Assembly: GCF_000733295.1 (NCBI RefSeq)
Contig: NZ_JPMI01000062.1
Location: forward strand, 1-45,837
Direction of reading: 5' to 3'
From: Archangium violaceum Cb vi76
GTDB lineage: Bacteria; Myxococcota; Myxococcia; Myxococcales; Myxococcaceae
DNA length: 45,837 nucleotides
A model generated the notes under the pieces. That model ran no database searches. It saw nothing but the letters and a program-made list of their open reading frames with translations, and was not told where the DNA came from. Below, in pieces: positions 25,490-32,709 of this stretch. Position 1 is the stretch's first letter; each line of letters begins with the position of its first letter. Both the position numbers and the translations under genes were made by a program.

Positions 25490-27693
25490 AGCGCTTGATC
25501 GTGTCGTTGATGGTGGTGGCCGGGGCGCTGTCGTCCGCCTGCACCGAGGAGGCGCAGTTCGAGCAGCGGGTGGGCCTCGCGGGCACGTATGACGTGGCCC
25601 TGGTGACCTATCCGCCCCAGCAGGGCGAGGATGAGCCGACGCGGCTCCTGTTCGTCACCTCGACGGACGCCAACGAACTGCGCGTCCTCTCGCTCACGGA
25701 GGAGGTGGCCGAGCGGCGATTCCTGCGCGCTCCCAACCCGTTGCAGCCGCTCTCCATCCCGGTGCTGCCCCGGCCCCAGGCGCTCACGCAAGACGTGCGC
25801 TACGACGCGAGCGGCGTGGAGCAGTCCGGCCGTCTCGTGTTCGCGCGCAGCAGCGGCACGACGCTGATCTCCGTCGTGGACGCGGACCGCGAGGTCCTCG
25901 AGGAGGTGCGGCGGCTGGACACCCGGGAGATCACCCGGGTGGAGGGTTCCCCGGTGGTCCCCGCCGCGGGACCGGTGACGGCCTTCGCGGCCAGGGCCCC
26001 CGAGCAGGAGGGCGGCAGCACCACGCTCTACTTCGCGACCCAGGAGATCGCCGGCGCCCGGCTGTGGTTGGCGCAGCTGCCGGCCCGGAATGAGCTGGGC
26101 TCCGGCGCGGCCATCACGGCGACGCCTCTGCCAGGGGTGGAGCTGCCCGCCAACGTGGCCGTCAACTCCCTCGTCGTGCTGCCCAATCCGGTGGGCGTGT
26201 CCCATCGCGGAGTGCTCGCCGTGGCCACGCGTGGCGCGGCCGGTACCGTGTACAGGATGGACCTGGGGACGGAGGGCGGCCCGACGGTCATTCAAGAGCT
26301 GGACTTCGGGGGTGCACAGGTGCTCCAGCTCGCCACCCATGGGCGCGTGGAGTACCGCGAGGTCCGGCAGCTCGCCGACGGCACGCGGACCACGGAGCCG
26401 CCCCTGGTCGTGGAAGCGGGCTCGCGCCTCTTCGGCGTCCTCGACCCCTCCAACTGTGGCGTGCTGCTCCAGTGCACGGGAGTGCTGGCCGTGGACGTGG
26501 CCTCGGGCCGGGTGGCCAAGGAATTCTCGAGCTGGGACGAGCTGGGCAACCCCGTGCGCCTGTATGACATGCTGCCCATCAGCGCGGGTACCGGGTTGCC
26601 CACCGGCCTGTCCGTGGCCACGGACAGGAACCTGCAGGTCGCCGCGGGGGAGCCCCTGGATCGCCTGGACCCGGACCCCACCGTGACCGCCCGGAGGCAA
26701 CGCGGCCTCACCCTGCCCGTGCTGGGCATCGTGCCGCTCTCCAACGGCACCATCCTGTTCTTCGACGCGGCGAGGCTGACGCACCTCAACACCGACGCCA
26801 TCTGGAGCGAGACGCAGAAGCAGAACATCGCCACCGCGTCCATCGCGTTCATCAACGCCCTGGGCACCTCCACGGATGGCTCGTTGGACATCCGGATCGA
26901 GCAGCACGCGCAGAAGGACGATCCGGCGCCCCAGGAGGATTTGACGTTCGGTGTCACCCGGGACCAGACGTACCTGCTGACGTACCAGGGAATCCTGCCC
27001 GAGATGTCGGCCGTGGCCATCAGGGCCAATGACTCCTTCCAGGTCCCCTTCGTGCCGCGAACGGGCAAGGGGCAGGTGGTGTTCCCCGGGGACCTCATCA
27101 TCCTGTTGACGGCGCGCACGGGCGGGCAGGCATGTGCCACGCCCGTGCCGGTGCTTTCGGTCCAGGCGCCAACGGGTGGAGGCACCCTGGCCACCCTGAT
27201 TCCCTCGGGAGCGCTCCCGGCCGACTGCCCCACGAGCCAGTACTCGTACTTCCAGGTCCGCGCCGCGGGCCCCAAGCCGCTCGTGTTGTCCAGCGCCAGC
27301 GAGGACTACATCGCCCGGGTGGGCTCGGGTGACACCTATGAGATCCGCGGGCCGTACTTCTTCCACCCCCCGGGCTACCAGGGGCAGACCGATGGGGTGG
27401 CGCTGCGCTTCCGCGTCACCCGGTCCAACCTGGACGACCCGAACGGAGGCCTCCTTCGTGGGGAGCGCTACGTCATCTCGACCGATTCCCACTTCTTCCC
27501 GTACCTGGTCTCGGTGTCGCAGGTGCAGGATCTGACCAACTTCCGGCTGCCGGGACCCGTGGTGCAGACGACGGTGGGCAACAAGGACTACGCCTACCTC
27601 GCCTATCCCTCGGCCAACGGCGTGCTCGAGGTGGACCTGACGGCCATCACCGCGGGTACGGCCAACAGCAATGGCCTGGTCACGTACCTGTGA
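25486..27693 (+). CDS. Large surface lipoprotein in Tad/Kil-like cluster
   Basis: A 735-residue protein starting at GTG, which overlaps the previous stop (GTGA), with AGGAGG just upstream. The signal VKRLIVSLMVVAGALSSAC is a lipoprotein type (Cys at 19). The N-terminal half again looks propeller-like (GEDEPTRLLFVTSTDANELR, GTTLISVVDADREVLEEV). The C-terminal 250 residues are strand-rich and contain several Cys (NCGVLLQC, QACATP, ADCPTS) that may form disulfides outside the cytoplasm. I know no function for it. Its tight coupling to the preceding lipoprotein suggests a pair that works together. Confidence 0.78.
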   Translation: MKRLIVSLMVVAGALSSACTEEAQFEQRVGLAGTYDVALVTYPPQQGEDEPTRLLFVTSTDANELRVLSLTEEVAERRFLRAPNPLQPLSIPVLPRPQALTQDVRYDASGVEQSGRLVFARSSGTTLISVVDADREVLEEVRRLDTREITRVEGSPVVPAAGPVTAFAARAPEQEGGSTTLYFATQEIAGARLWLAQLPARNELGSGAAITATPLPGVELPANVAVNSLVVLPNPVGVSHRGVLAVATRGAAGTVYRMDLGTEGGPTVIQELDFGGAQVLQLATHGRVEYREVRQLADGTRTTEPPLVVEAGSRLFGVLDPSNCGVLLQCTGVLAVDVASGRVAKEFSSWDELGNPVRLYDMLPISAGTGLPTGLSVATDRNLQVAAGEPLDRLDPDPTVTARRQRGLTLPVLGIVPLSNGTILFFDAARLTHLNTDAIWSETQKQNIATASIAFINALGTSTDGSLDIRIEQHAQKDDPAPQEDLTFGVTRDQTYLLTYQGILPEMSAVAIRANDSFQVPFVPRTGKGQVVFPGDLIILLTARTGGQACATPVPVLSVQAPTGGGTLATLIPSGALPADCPTSQYSYFQVRAAGPKPLVLSSASEDYIARVGSGDTYEIRGPYFFHPPGYQGQTDGVALRFRVTRSNLDDPNGGLLRGERYVISTDSHFFPYLVSVSQVQDLTNFRLPGPVVQTTVGNKDYAYLAYPSANGVLEVDLTAITAGTANSNGLVTYL

Positions 27694-27756
27694 GATTTCG
27701 CGTCCCTGGGCGGCTCTGGTAGAGTCCCGGGGTCCAGGATTCGAGAGTCAAGACAG

Positions 27757-28650
27757 ATGATCGATCAGAACACCCGCCCCGCCCGTAAGGTCGGCATCGC
27801 CGACCATTTGTGGGAGACCTACGAAGACATGGCCCGCCAGATGGGCTCGGATCGTGACGCGCTCATCAACCAGGCGCTGTTCATGTTCGCCCGTCTCAAC
27901 GGCTTCATCGAGGTGGCCCGGTCCGCCGAGGCCCCTGCTCCACGTGTCGCCGCCGCGGCCCCGGTCTCCGGCAAGTCCGCTCCGCCCGTGCTGCAGCCCG
28001 TCTCCGGGGGCGCGTCCGCCAAGGCGGCGCCTCCTCCCCGCGATGACACCCCGCTGCCCGCCCCGCCTCCCCAGCGGTCCTCCCGCTCCGCCGCCGTCGA
28101 GGAGCGTGCTCCCGCCAACGCCCTGGACAACGACCCCGCCCGCCGCGAGGTCGCCGAGCGCGTCCTGGAGACCGCCGCCGAGCTCGAGCGCCTCATCAAG
28201 GGCAAGAGCAACGAGCCCCGTGAGGAGATCGACGAGGAGCCGCTGCCCGACGACGATCAGGACGACTCCGGCATGGACATGGCCGCCGACGAGCCCATGG
28301 ACCAGGACGAGCCCATGGACCAGGACGAGCCCATGGACCAGGACGAGCCCATGGACGAGGAGCCGGGTGGTGCCGCGCTCATCCTCGCCATGGACAACGC
28401 CGAGCCCCAGACCATCACCAAGGAGCGCTTCGTCATCGGCCGCGGCAAGCACTGCGACCTGATGATCAACTCCGGCAAGGTCTCGCGCGAGCACGCCGTC
28501 ATCGTCCGCGAGGGCGACGACTTCTTCATCGAGGACCTGGGCTCCTCCAACGGCACCTGGTTCAACAAGCAGCGGATCAAACGCCGCAAGGTCGAGGACG
28601 GCGACGAGTACTTCATCTGCAGCGAGCGCGTCCGGCTCTCCTACGCCTGA
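27757..28650 (+). CDS. RHH-like plus FHA domain protein
   Basis: A 297-residue cytoplasmic protein. The N-terminal part (about 10-52, with IADHLWETYEDMARQMGSD then DALINQALFMFARL) looks like a ribbon-helix-helix fold. A long disordered Pro/Ala and acidic linker follows, with DEPMDQ repeated four times (about 178-201). The C-terminus is an FHA domain (about 207-297) with the phosphothreonine-binding residues kept: GR in FVIGRGKHCD, S and H in KVSREHAV, and N in SSNGTW. FHA domains bind phosphothreonine. A possible -10 box TAGAGT at 27720-27725 precedes the gene. It opens the machine part of the cluster and may recruit phosphorylated partners or regulate expression. Confidence 0.88.
   Translation: MIDQNTRPARKVGIADHLWETYEDMARQMGSDRDALINQALFMFARLNGFIEVARSAEAPAPRVAAAAPVSGKSAPPVLQPVSGGASAKAAPPPRDDTPLPAPPPQRSSRSAAVEERAPANALDNDPARREVAERVLETAAELERLIKGKSNEPREEIDEEPLPDDDQDDSGMDMAADEPMDQDEPMDQDEPMDQDEPMDEEPGGAALILAMDNAEPQTITKERFVIGRGKHCDLMINSGKVSREHAVIVREGDDFFIEDLGSSNGTWFNKQRIKRRKVEDGDEYFICSERVRLSYA
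28288..28359 (+). repeat. Four-copy 18-bp tandem repeat (DEPMDQ) inside the FHA gene
   Basis: Four consecutive 18-bp units encode DEPMDQ, DEPMDQ, DEPMDQ and DEPMDE at 28288, 28306, 28324 and 28342. The first three units are identical at DNA level; the last differs in its final codon. Such in-frame repeats in disordered linkers can vary in copy number between strains without shifting the frame. Confidence 0.9.
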
Positions 28651-28688
28651 GTGCCTGCCCGTACGTCGGGGACCGGGCTGTTGGCCAA

Positions 28689-28718
28689 TTGACGGAGAGC
28701 GGCCCTCCCTGATTTAGT
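28689..28718 (+). promoter_or_regulatory. Probable promoter before the prepilin peptidase gene
   Basis: TTGACG (28689-28694, 5/6) and TTTAGT (28713-28718, 4/6) are 18 bp apart, placed between the FHA gene and the prepilin peptidase gene. The gene has its own ribosome site (GAGGGG, 28744-28749). Confidence 0.48.
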
Positions 28719-28759
28719 TCCCAAATCCGCCTCTTTCCGGATTGAGGGGCGGATTGGAC

Positions 28760-29296
28760 ATGACTTCCTCTCACATCGCGCTCTGGATCGTCCTGGGAGT
28801 GGCGCTGGTGATCTCGGTGGCCACGGACGTACTGAGCCGCCGGATCCTGGACGTCGTCACCTATCCCTTGATGGCGGTGGCCCTGGGGATGCGCTGGTGG
28901 AGCGAGGGCGTGGGTGACCTGGAGACGGGGCTGGTGAGTGGGGTGGTGTCCGGGCTGGGGCTGGCGCTGCTGCTGGTGCCGGCGGCGACGGGCGGGAAGA
29001 TGGGGTGGGGCGACGTGAAGTTGATGGCGGGGGTCGGGGCGGTGCTGGGCTTTCCCACGGTGATGGCGGCGGCGGCCTTCATCTCCCTGGCGGGTGCGCT
29101 GCAGGCGGTGGTGACGCTGCTGTGGCATGGCGCCGTCTGGGAGACGCTGGGCCACATGGTGCGGCGGTGGGCGGTCCGGGTCCGGCTGATGGACGAGAGC
29201 GCGAGCAGCACACCGGGGCGCCACATCCCCTACGGCGTGGCGATTGCCCTGGGAACTTTCTGGGCCATGTACTGGCAGCACGACAAACTGGGGTAG
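28760..29296 (+). CDS. Prepilin peptidase, TadV/CpaA type (A24)
   Basis: A 178-residue integral membrane aspartic peptidase that cleaves the leader of Tad/Flp-type pilins. The two catalytic aspartates are D23 in SVATDVLSRRILD and D85 in MGWGDVKLMAGVG, the GxGD motif of the A24 family. Several hydrophobic segments are present (about 6-21, 33-45, 56-75, 88-118, 155-172). It is short and lacks the N-methylation domain of PilD, as usual for CpaA/TadV. The ATG at 28760 has GAGGGG upstream. The secretin gene follows 29 nt later. In M. xanthus a gene of this kind belongs to the Kil prey-killing apparatus. Confidence 0.9.
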   Translation: MTSSHIALWIVLGVALVISVATDVLSRRILDVVTYPLMAVALGMRWWSEGVGDLETGLVSGVVSGLGLALLLVPAATGGKMGWGDVKLMAGVGAVLGFPTVMAAAAFISLAGALQAVVTLLWHGAVWETLGHMVRRWAVRVRLMDESASSTPGRHIPYGVAIALGTFWAMYWQHDKLG

Positions 29297-29325
29297 TTCG
29301 GATGCGACGCGAAGGGACTCTCACG

Positions 29326-30774
29326 ATGCTTGGACGCTTCACGCAGGTGGCCGCGCTCGGCACCCTGCTGGCCCTGTTCGCCGCGGGCTCCGCCTGGGCC
29401 CAGGATAGCAGCACCATCAACCTCGGCGTGGGCACCCAGAAGGTGATCACCGTGCCCGGCACCACCCGCATCGCGCTGGGTGATCCGAGCGTGGCCGAGG
29501 TGAAGGTCATCGGTAACAACCAGATCCTCCTGCAGGGCCAGGCCGAGGGAAAGACGACGCTGCTCGTCTGGAAGAGCTCCGGCCAGCGCGTGAGCTACCT
29601 GGTCACCGTGCGCAAGCAGGACCCCAACGAGGTCATCTCCGAGCTCAAGAAGCTGCTCGGGGAGATCGAGGGCGTGTCCGTGCGCATGGTGGGTGACCGC
29701 ATCTACCTGGAAGGTCAGGCGTACACCGCGGGTGACGCCGAGCGCATCGATCAGGTGGTGTCGCTCTACCCGAACGTGAAGAGCTTCGTGAAGGTGGCGC
29801 CCAACGCCAAGAAGCTGGTGGCGCAGAACCTCACCGCGGCCTTCCAGAAGGCGGGCCTGCGCAACGTGCAGGTGAACGTGGTGGGCTCCACCATCTTCCT
29901 GGAGGGCTCGGTGGAGAGCCAGCAGGACCTGCAGAAGTCCGAGCTCATCGTCAAGGCGGTGGGCGAGAAGGTGGAGAACCTGCTCGTCGTCGGCATCAAG
30001 CGGATGATCCTCTCCGAGGTGCAGTTCGTGGAGATCCGCCGCAACTCGCGCGATCGTTACGGCATCAAGTATCCCACCGACATCACCGGCAGCGTGTCCG
30101 CCACGGCCTCCTTCACCCAGGGCCTCTATCCCGGCACCTTCGGCACGGGCAGCGGCCTGATGGGCGTGGTGGGCAACTCGGACTTCTCCATCGGCTTCCA
30201 GGGCAACGACGGCTACGGCCGGCTCCTGGCGCAGCCCAAGCTGGTGTGCGCCAGCGGCGAGAAGGCCGAGTTCCTCGCCGGCGGTGAGGTGCCCATCCCC
30301 CTCATCACCCAGAACCAGTTCTCGGTGGAGTACAAGCCCTACGGCGTCATCCTCAACCTGCGCCCCACCGCGGACCGCAACGGCAACATCCAGACGGAGA
30401 TCGAGGCCGAGGCGAGCGAGCTCGACACCTCGGTGGCCGTGTCCTTCGGCAGCTCCGCCGCCATCCCCGGCTTCCGCTCCCGCAAGGTGAAGACGAACGT
30501 CACCGTGCGCCACGGTGAGACGATCGTCCTGTCGGGCGTCTTCAGCCACGACGAGCAGAAGGCCGTCTCCAAGCTGCCGGGCCTGGGTCACATCCCCATC
30601 ATCGGCGAGCTCTTCAAGAGCCGCGCCTTCGACTCCACCAAGCGCGAGCTGGTCATCTTCGTCACGCCCCGCATCGTCAACCCGGACTCGGACAAGATCC
30701 GGACGATCATCGAGGACGTGAAGAGCCGCTACAAGCAGGCCCGCTCCGAGGTCAACTTCAACATCTTCGACTGA
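29326..30774 (+). CDS. Tad-type outer-membrane secretin (CpaC/RcpA; KilC-like)
   Basis: A 482-residue outer-membrane channel protein of the type II/III/Tad secretin family. Signal peptide 1-25 (ending SAWAQ). Next are a pilus-type N domain (about 30-95; TINLGVGTQKVITVPGTTRI) and BON-like repeats (about 105-225; VRMVGDRIYLEGQA, VNVVGSTIFLEGSVES). The secretin domain follows (about 235-460), with LLAQPKLVCASGEKAEFLAG, GEVPIPL, VILNLRPTADRNG, VRHGETIVLSGVF, LPGLGHIPIIGELFKS and ELVIFVTPRIV. ATG 29326 is favoured by GAAGGGA; ATG 29302 is an alternative. It probably forms the exit pore of the cluster's machine. Confidence 0.93.
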   Translation: MLGRFTQVAALGTLLALFAAGSAWAQDSSTINLGVGTQKVITVPGTTRIALGDPSVAEVKVIGNNQILLQGQAEGKTTLLVWKSSGQRVSYLVTVRKQDPNEVISELKKLLGEIEGVSVRMVGDRIYLEGQAYTAGDAERIDQVVSLYPNVKSFVKVAPNAKKLVAQNLTAAFQKAGLRNVQVNVVGSTIFLEGSVESQQDLQKSELIVKAVGEKVENLLVVGIKRMILSEVQFVEIRRNSRDRYGIKYPTDITGSVSATASFTQGLYPGTFGTGSGLMGVVGNSDFSIGFQGNDGYGRLLAQPKLVCASGEKAEFLAGGEVPIPLITQNQFSVEYKPYGVILNLRPTADRNGNIQTEIEAEASELDTSVAVSFGSSAAIPGFRSRKVKTNVTVRHGETIVLSGVFSHDEQKAVSKLPGLGHIPIIGELFKSRAFDSTKRELVIFVTPRIVNPDSDKIRTIIEDVKSRYKQARSEVNFNIFD

Positions 30775-30800
30775 GCGCCCGCCCGGCTGCTCGGCTGCTC

Positions 30801-30839
30801 GAGGCCGGCCTCGTCCCCCAGGGGATGGGCGCCGGCCTC
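30801..30839 (+). terminator. Stem-loop after the secretin gene
   Basis: GAGGCCGGC (30801-30809) pairs perfectly with GCCGGCCTC (30831-30839), a 9-bp stem enclosing a small inner hairpin (CCCC/GGGG). A short T tract (CCGCTTTCC) follows. It lies 26 nt after the stop and is followed by a new promoter, so it probably partly ends the secretin transcript. Confidence 0.5.
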
Positions 30840-30895
30840 GCCGCTTTCCGGGGCCGTCCGGCCGCTGTTTCATGGCCCGACGCGTTGCCTCCTCT

Positions 30896-30923
30896 TTGAG
30901 GGGACGTGCGCGCTTGGTAGCAT
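30896..30923 (+). promoter_or_regulatory. Promoter of the FHA-CpaF gene
   Basis: TTGAGG (30896-30901, 4/6) and TAGCAT (30918-30923, 4/6) are 16 bp apart. The ATG lies only 7 nt after the -10 box with no ribosome site, so the mRNA probably starts at or within a base or two of the start codon. Confidence 0.52.
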
Positions 30924-30930
30924 CCGCGCC

Positions 30931-32703
30931 ATGTTTCTCGTCACGCTCGAGGAGAAGGGCGGAGGTACCGAGCAGATCGAGTTCGAGAAGAACGAGATCA
31001 CCATCGGCCGCCTCGCAGGCAATGACATCGTCCTCGCCAAGGGCAACGTCTCCAAGTACCACTCGAAGATCGTCGAGAAGGACGGCAAGCTCATCGTCGT
31101 GGACATGAAGTCCACGAACGGCACCTTCGTGAACGGCAAGAAGATCGCCGGGCCGCAGGTGGTGAAGCCGGCCGATCAGATCTTCATCGGCGATTACATC
31201 ATCAACGTGGAGCCCCTGGAGGAGCAGGGCTCCATGACGCGCACCGCGCCTCCCGAGGAGGAGTACTACGAGGAGGAGGAGGGGTACGACGACGGCGGCC
31301 AGGGCGCCTACGAGGAGGAGCCGTACGAGGAGCCTCCGCCGCCCCAGGCCCCGGCCGCCAACGCGCGCATGCCGGCCTCGCTGGCCTCGGCGCTGGCGAA
31401 GAACAAGAAGCGCGTGGACCCCCGGCTGGAGGCCTATACCCGGCTCCAGAAGGAGATCCACGACCGGTTGATCGAGTACCTCGACTTGCGCCGCATGGAC
31501 ATGGACCGGCTCGGCGACGACGAGCTGTGGCGGCGCACCGAGAAGGCCATCCGCGACATCATCGATCAGATGGAAGCGGACGGAGAGCTCCCGCCCGAGG
31601 TGGACCGGGAAGAGCTGCTCACCGACGTCATCAACGAGGCGCTGGGCCTGGGGCCCCTCGAGGCGTTCCTCGCGTCGGATGAGATCAGCGAGATCATGGT
31701 GAACCACGCCAACCAGATCTACATCGAGCGCAAGGGCAAGCTCGTCCTGTCCGAGAAGACGTTCAGCTCGAACCAGGCGGTGCTCGGCGTGATCGAACGG
31801 ATCGTCGCGCCCATCGGCCGGCGCATCGACGAGTCCAGCCCGCTGGTGGACGCGCGCCTCAAGGACGGCAGCCGCGTGAACGCCATCATCCCGCCGCTGG
31901 CGCTCAAGGGACCCTGCATCACCATCCGCAAGTTCAAGAAGGACTCGCTGAAGATCCAGGATCTCATCAAGTACAAGACCGTCACGGCGCAGATGGCCGA
32001 GTTCCTGGAGATGTGCGTCAAGGCGCGCAAGAACATCGTCATCTCGGGCGGAACGGGCTCGGGCAAGACGACGACGCTCAACATCATCAGCTCCTTCATC
32101 CCCGAGGACGAGCGCATCGTCACGGTGGAGGACGCCGCCGAGCTTCAGCTGCCCCAGGATCACTGGGTGCAGCTGGAGAGCCGCCCGCCCAACCTGGAAG
32201 GCAAGGGCGCCATCACCATCCGCGACCTGGTGAAGAACTGCCTGCGCATGCGGCCGGACCGCATCGTCGTGGGAGAGTGCCGCGCGGGCGAGACGCTGGA
32301 CATGCTCCAGGCGATGAACACGGGCCACGACGGCTCGCTCACCACGCTGCATGCGAATACGCCTCGTGACGCCATCGCCCGGCTGGAGACGATGGTGCTG
32401 ATGAGCGGCATGGAGCTGCCGGTGAAGGCCATCCGCGAGCAGATCGCCAGCGCCGTGCACATCATCGTGCAGCAGACGCGCTTCTCGGATGGCACCCGGA
32501 AGATCTGCTACATCACCGAGATCGCCGGCATGGAGGTGGACATCGTCACCCTCCAGGACATCTTCTATTTCAAGCAGGAAGGCTTCACGGAAGACGGGAA
32601 GGTGCGCGGGCGCTACGTGGCCAGCGGCTTCGTGCCGAAGTTCTACGATGACCTGCAGCGCAAGGGCATCCCCGTCAACATGAGCATCTTCCGCGAGGAC
32701 TGA
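30931..32703 (+). CDS. FHA-CpaF/TadA secretion ATPase (KilF-like)
   Basis: A 590-residue cytoplasmic hexameric ATPase that would power pilus or pseudopilus assembly. An N-terminal FHA domain (about 1-95) keeps G26-R27, S41, H44 and N63 (STNGT), the phosphothreonine-binding residues. An acidic Tyr-rich linker (about 105-140) follows. The CpaF part (about 165-590) has ISEIMVNHANQIYIERKG, Walker A GGTGSGKTT at 373-381, the Asp box EDAAELQL, Walker B region RIVVGECRAGETLDM and the His box TTLHANTPRDAI. FHA-ATPase fusion suggests control by a Ser/Thr kinase. The gene is followed after 6 nt by another FHA gene. It corresponds in type to KilF of the M. xanthus Kil system. Confidence 0.94.
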   Translation: MFLVTLEEKGGGTEQIEFEKNEITIGRLAGNDIVLAKGNVSKYHSKIVEKDGKLIVVDMKSTNGTFVNGKKIAGPQVVKPADQIFIGDYIINVEPLEEQGSMTRTAPPEEEYYEEEEGYDDGGQGAYEEEPYEEPPPPQAPAANARMPASLASALAKNKKRVDPRLEAYTRLQKEIHDRLIEYLDLRRMDMDRLGDDELWRRTEKAIRDIIDQMEADGELPPEVDREELLTDVINEALGLGPLEAFLASDEISEIMVNHANQIYIERKGKLVLSEKTFSSNQAVLGVIERIVAPIGRRIDESSPLVDARLKDGSRVNAIIPPLALKGPCITIRKFKKDSLKIQDLIKYKTVTAQMAEFLEMCVKARKNIVISGGTGSGKTTTLNIISSFIPEDERIVTVEDAAELQLPQDHWVQLESRPPNLEGKGAITIRDLVKNCLRMRPDRIVVGECRAGETLDMLQAMNTGHDGSLTTLHANTPRDAIARLETMVLMSGMELPVKAIREQIASAVHIIVQQTRFSDGTRKICYITEIAGMEVDIVTLQDIFYFKQEGFTEDGKVRGRYVASGFVPKFYDDLQRKGIPVNMSIFRED

Positions 32704-32709
32704 CGCCCC

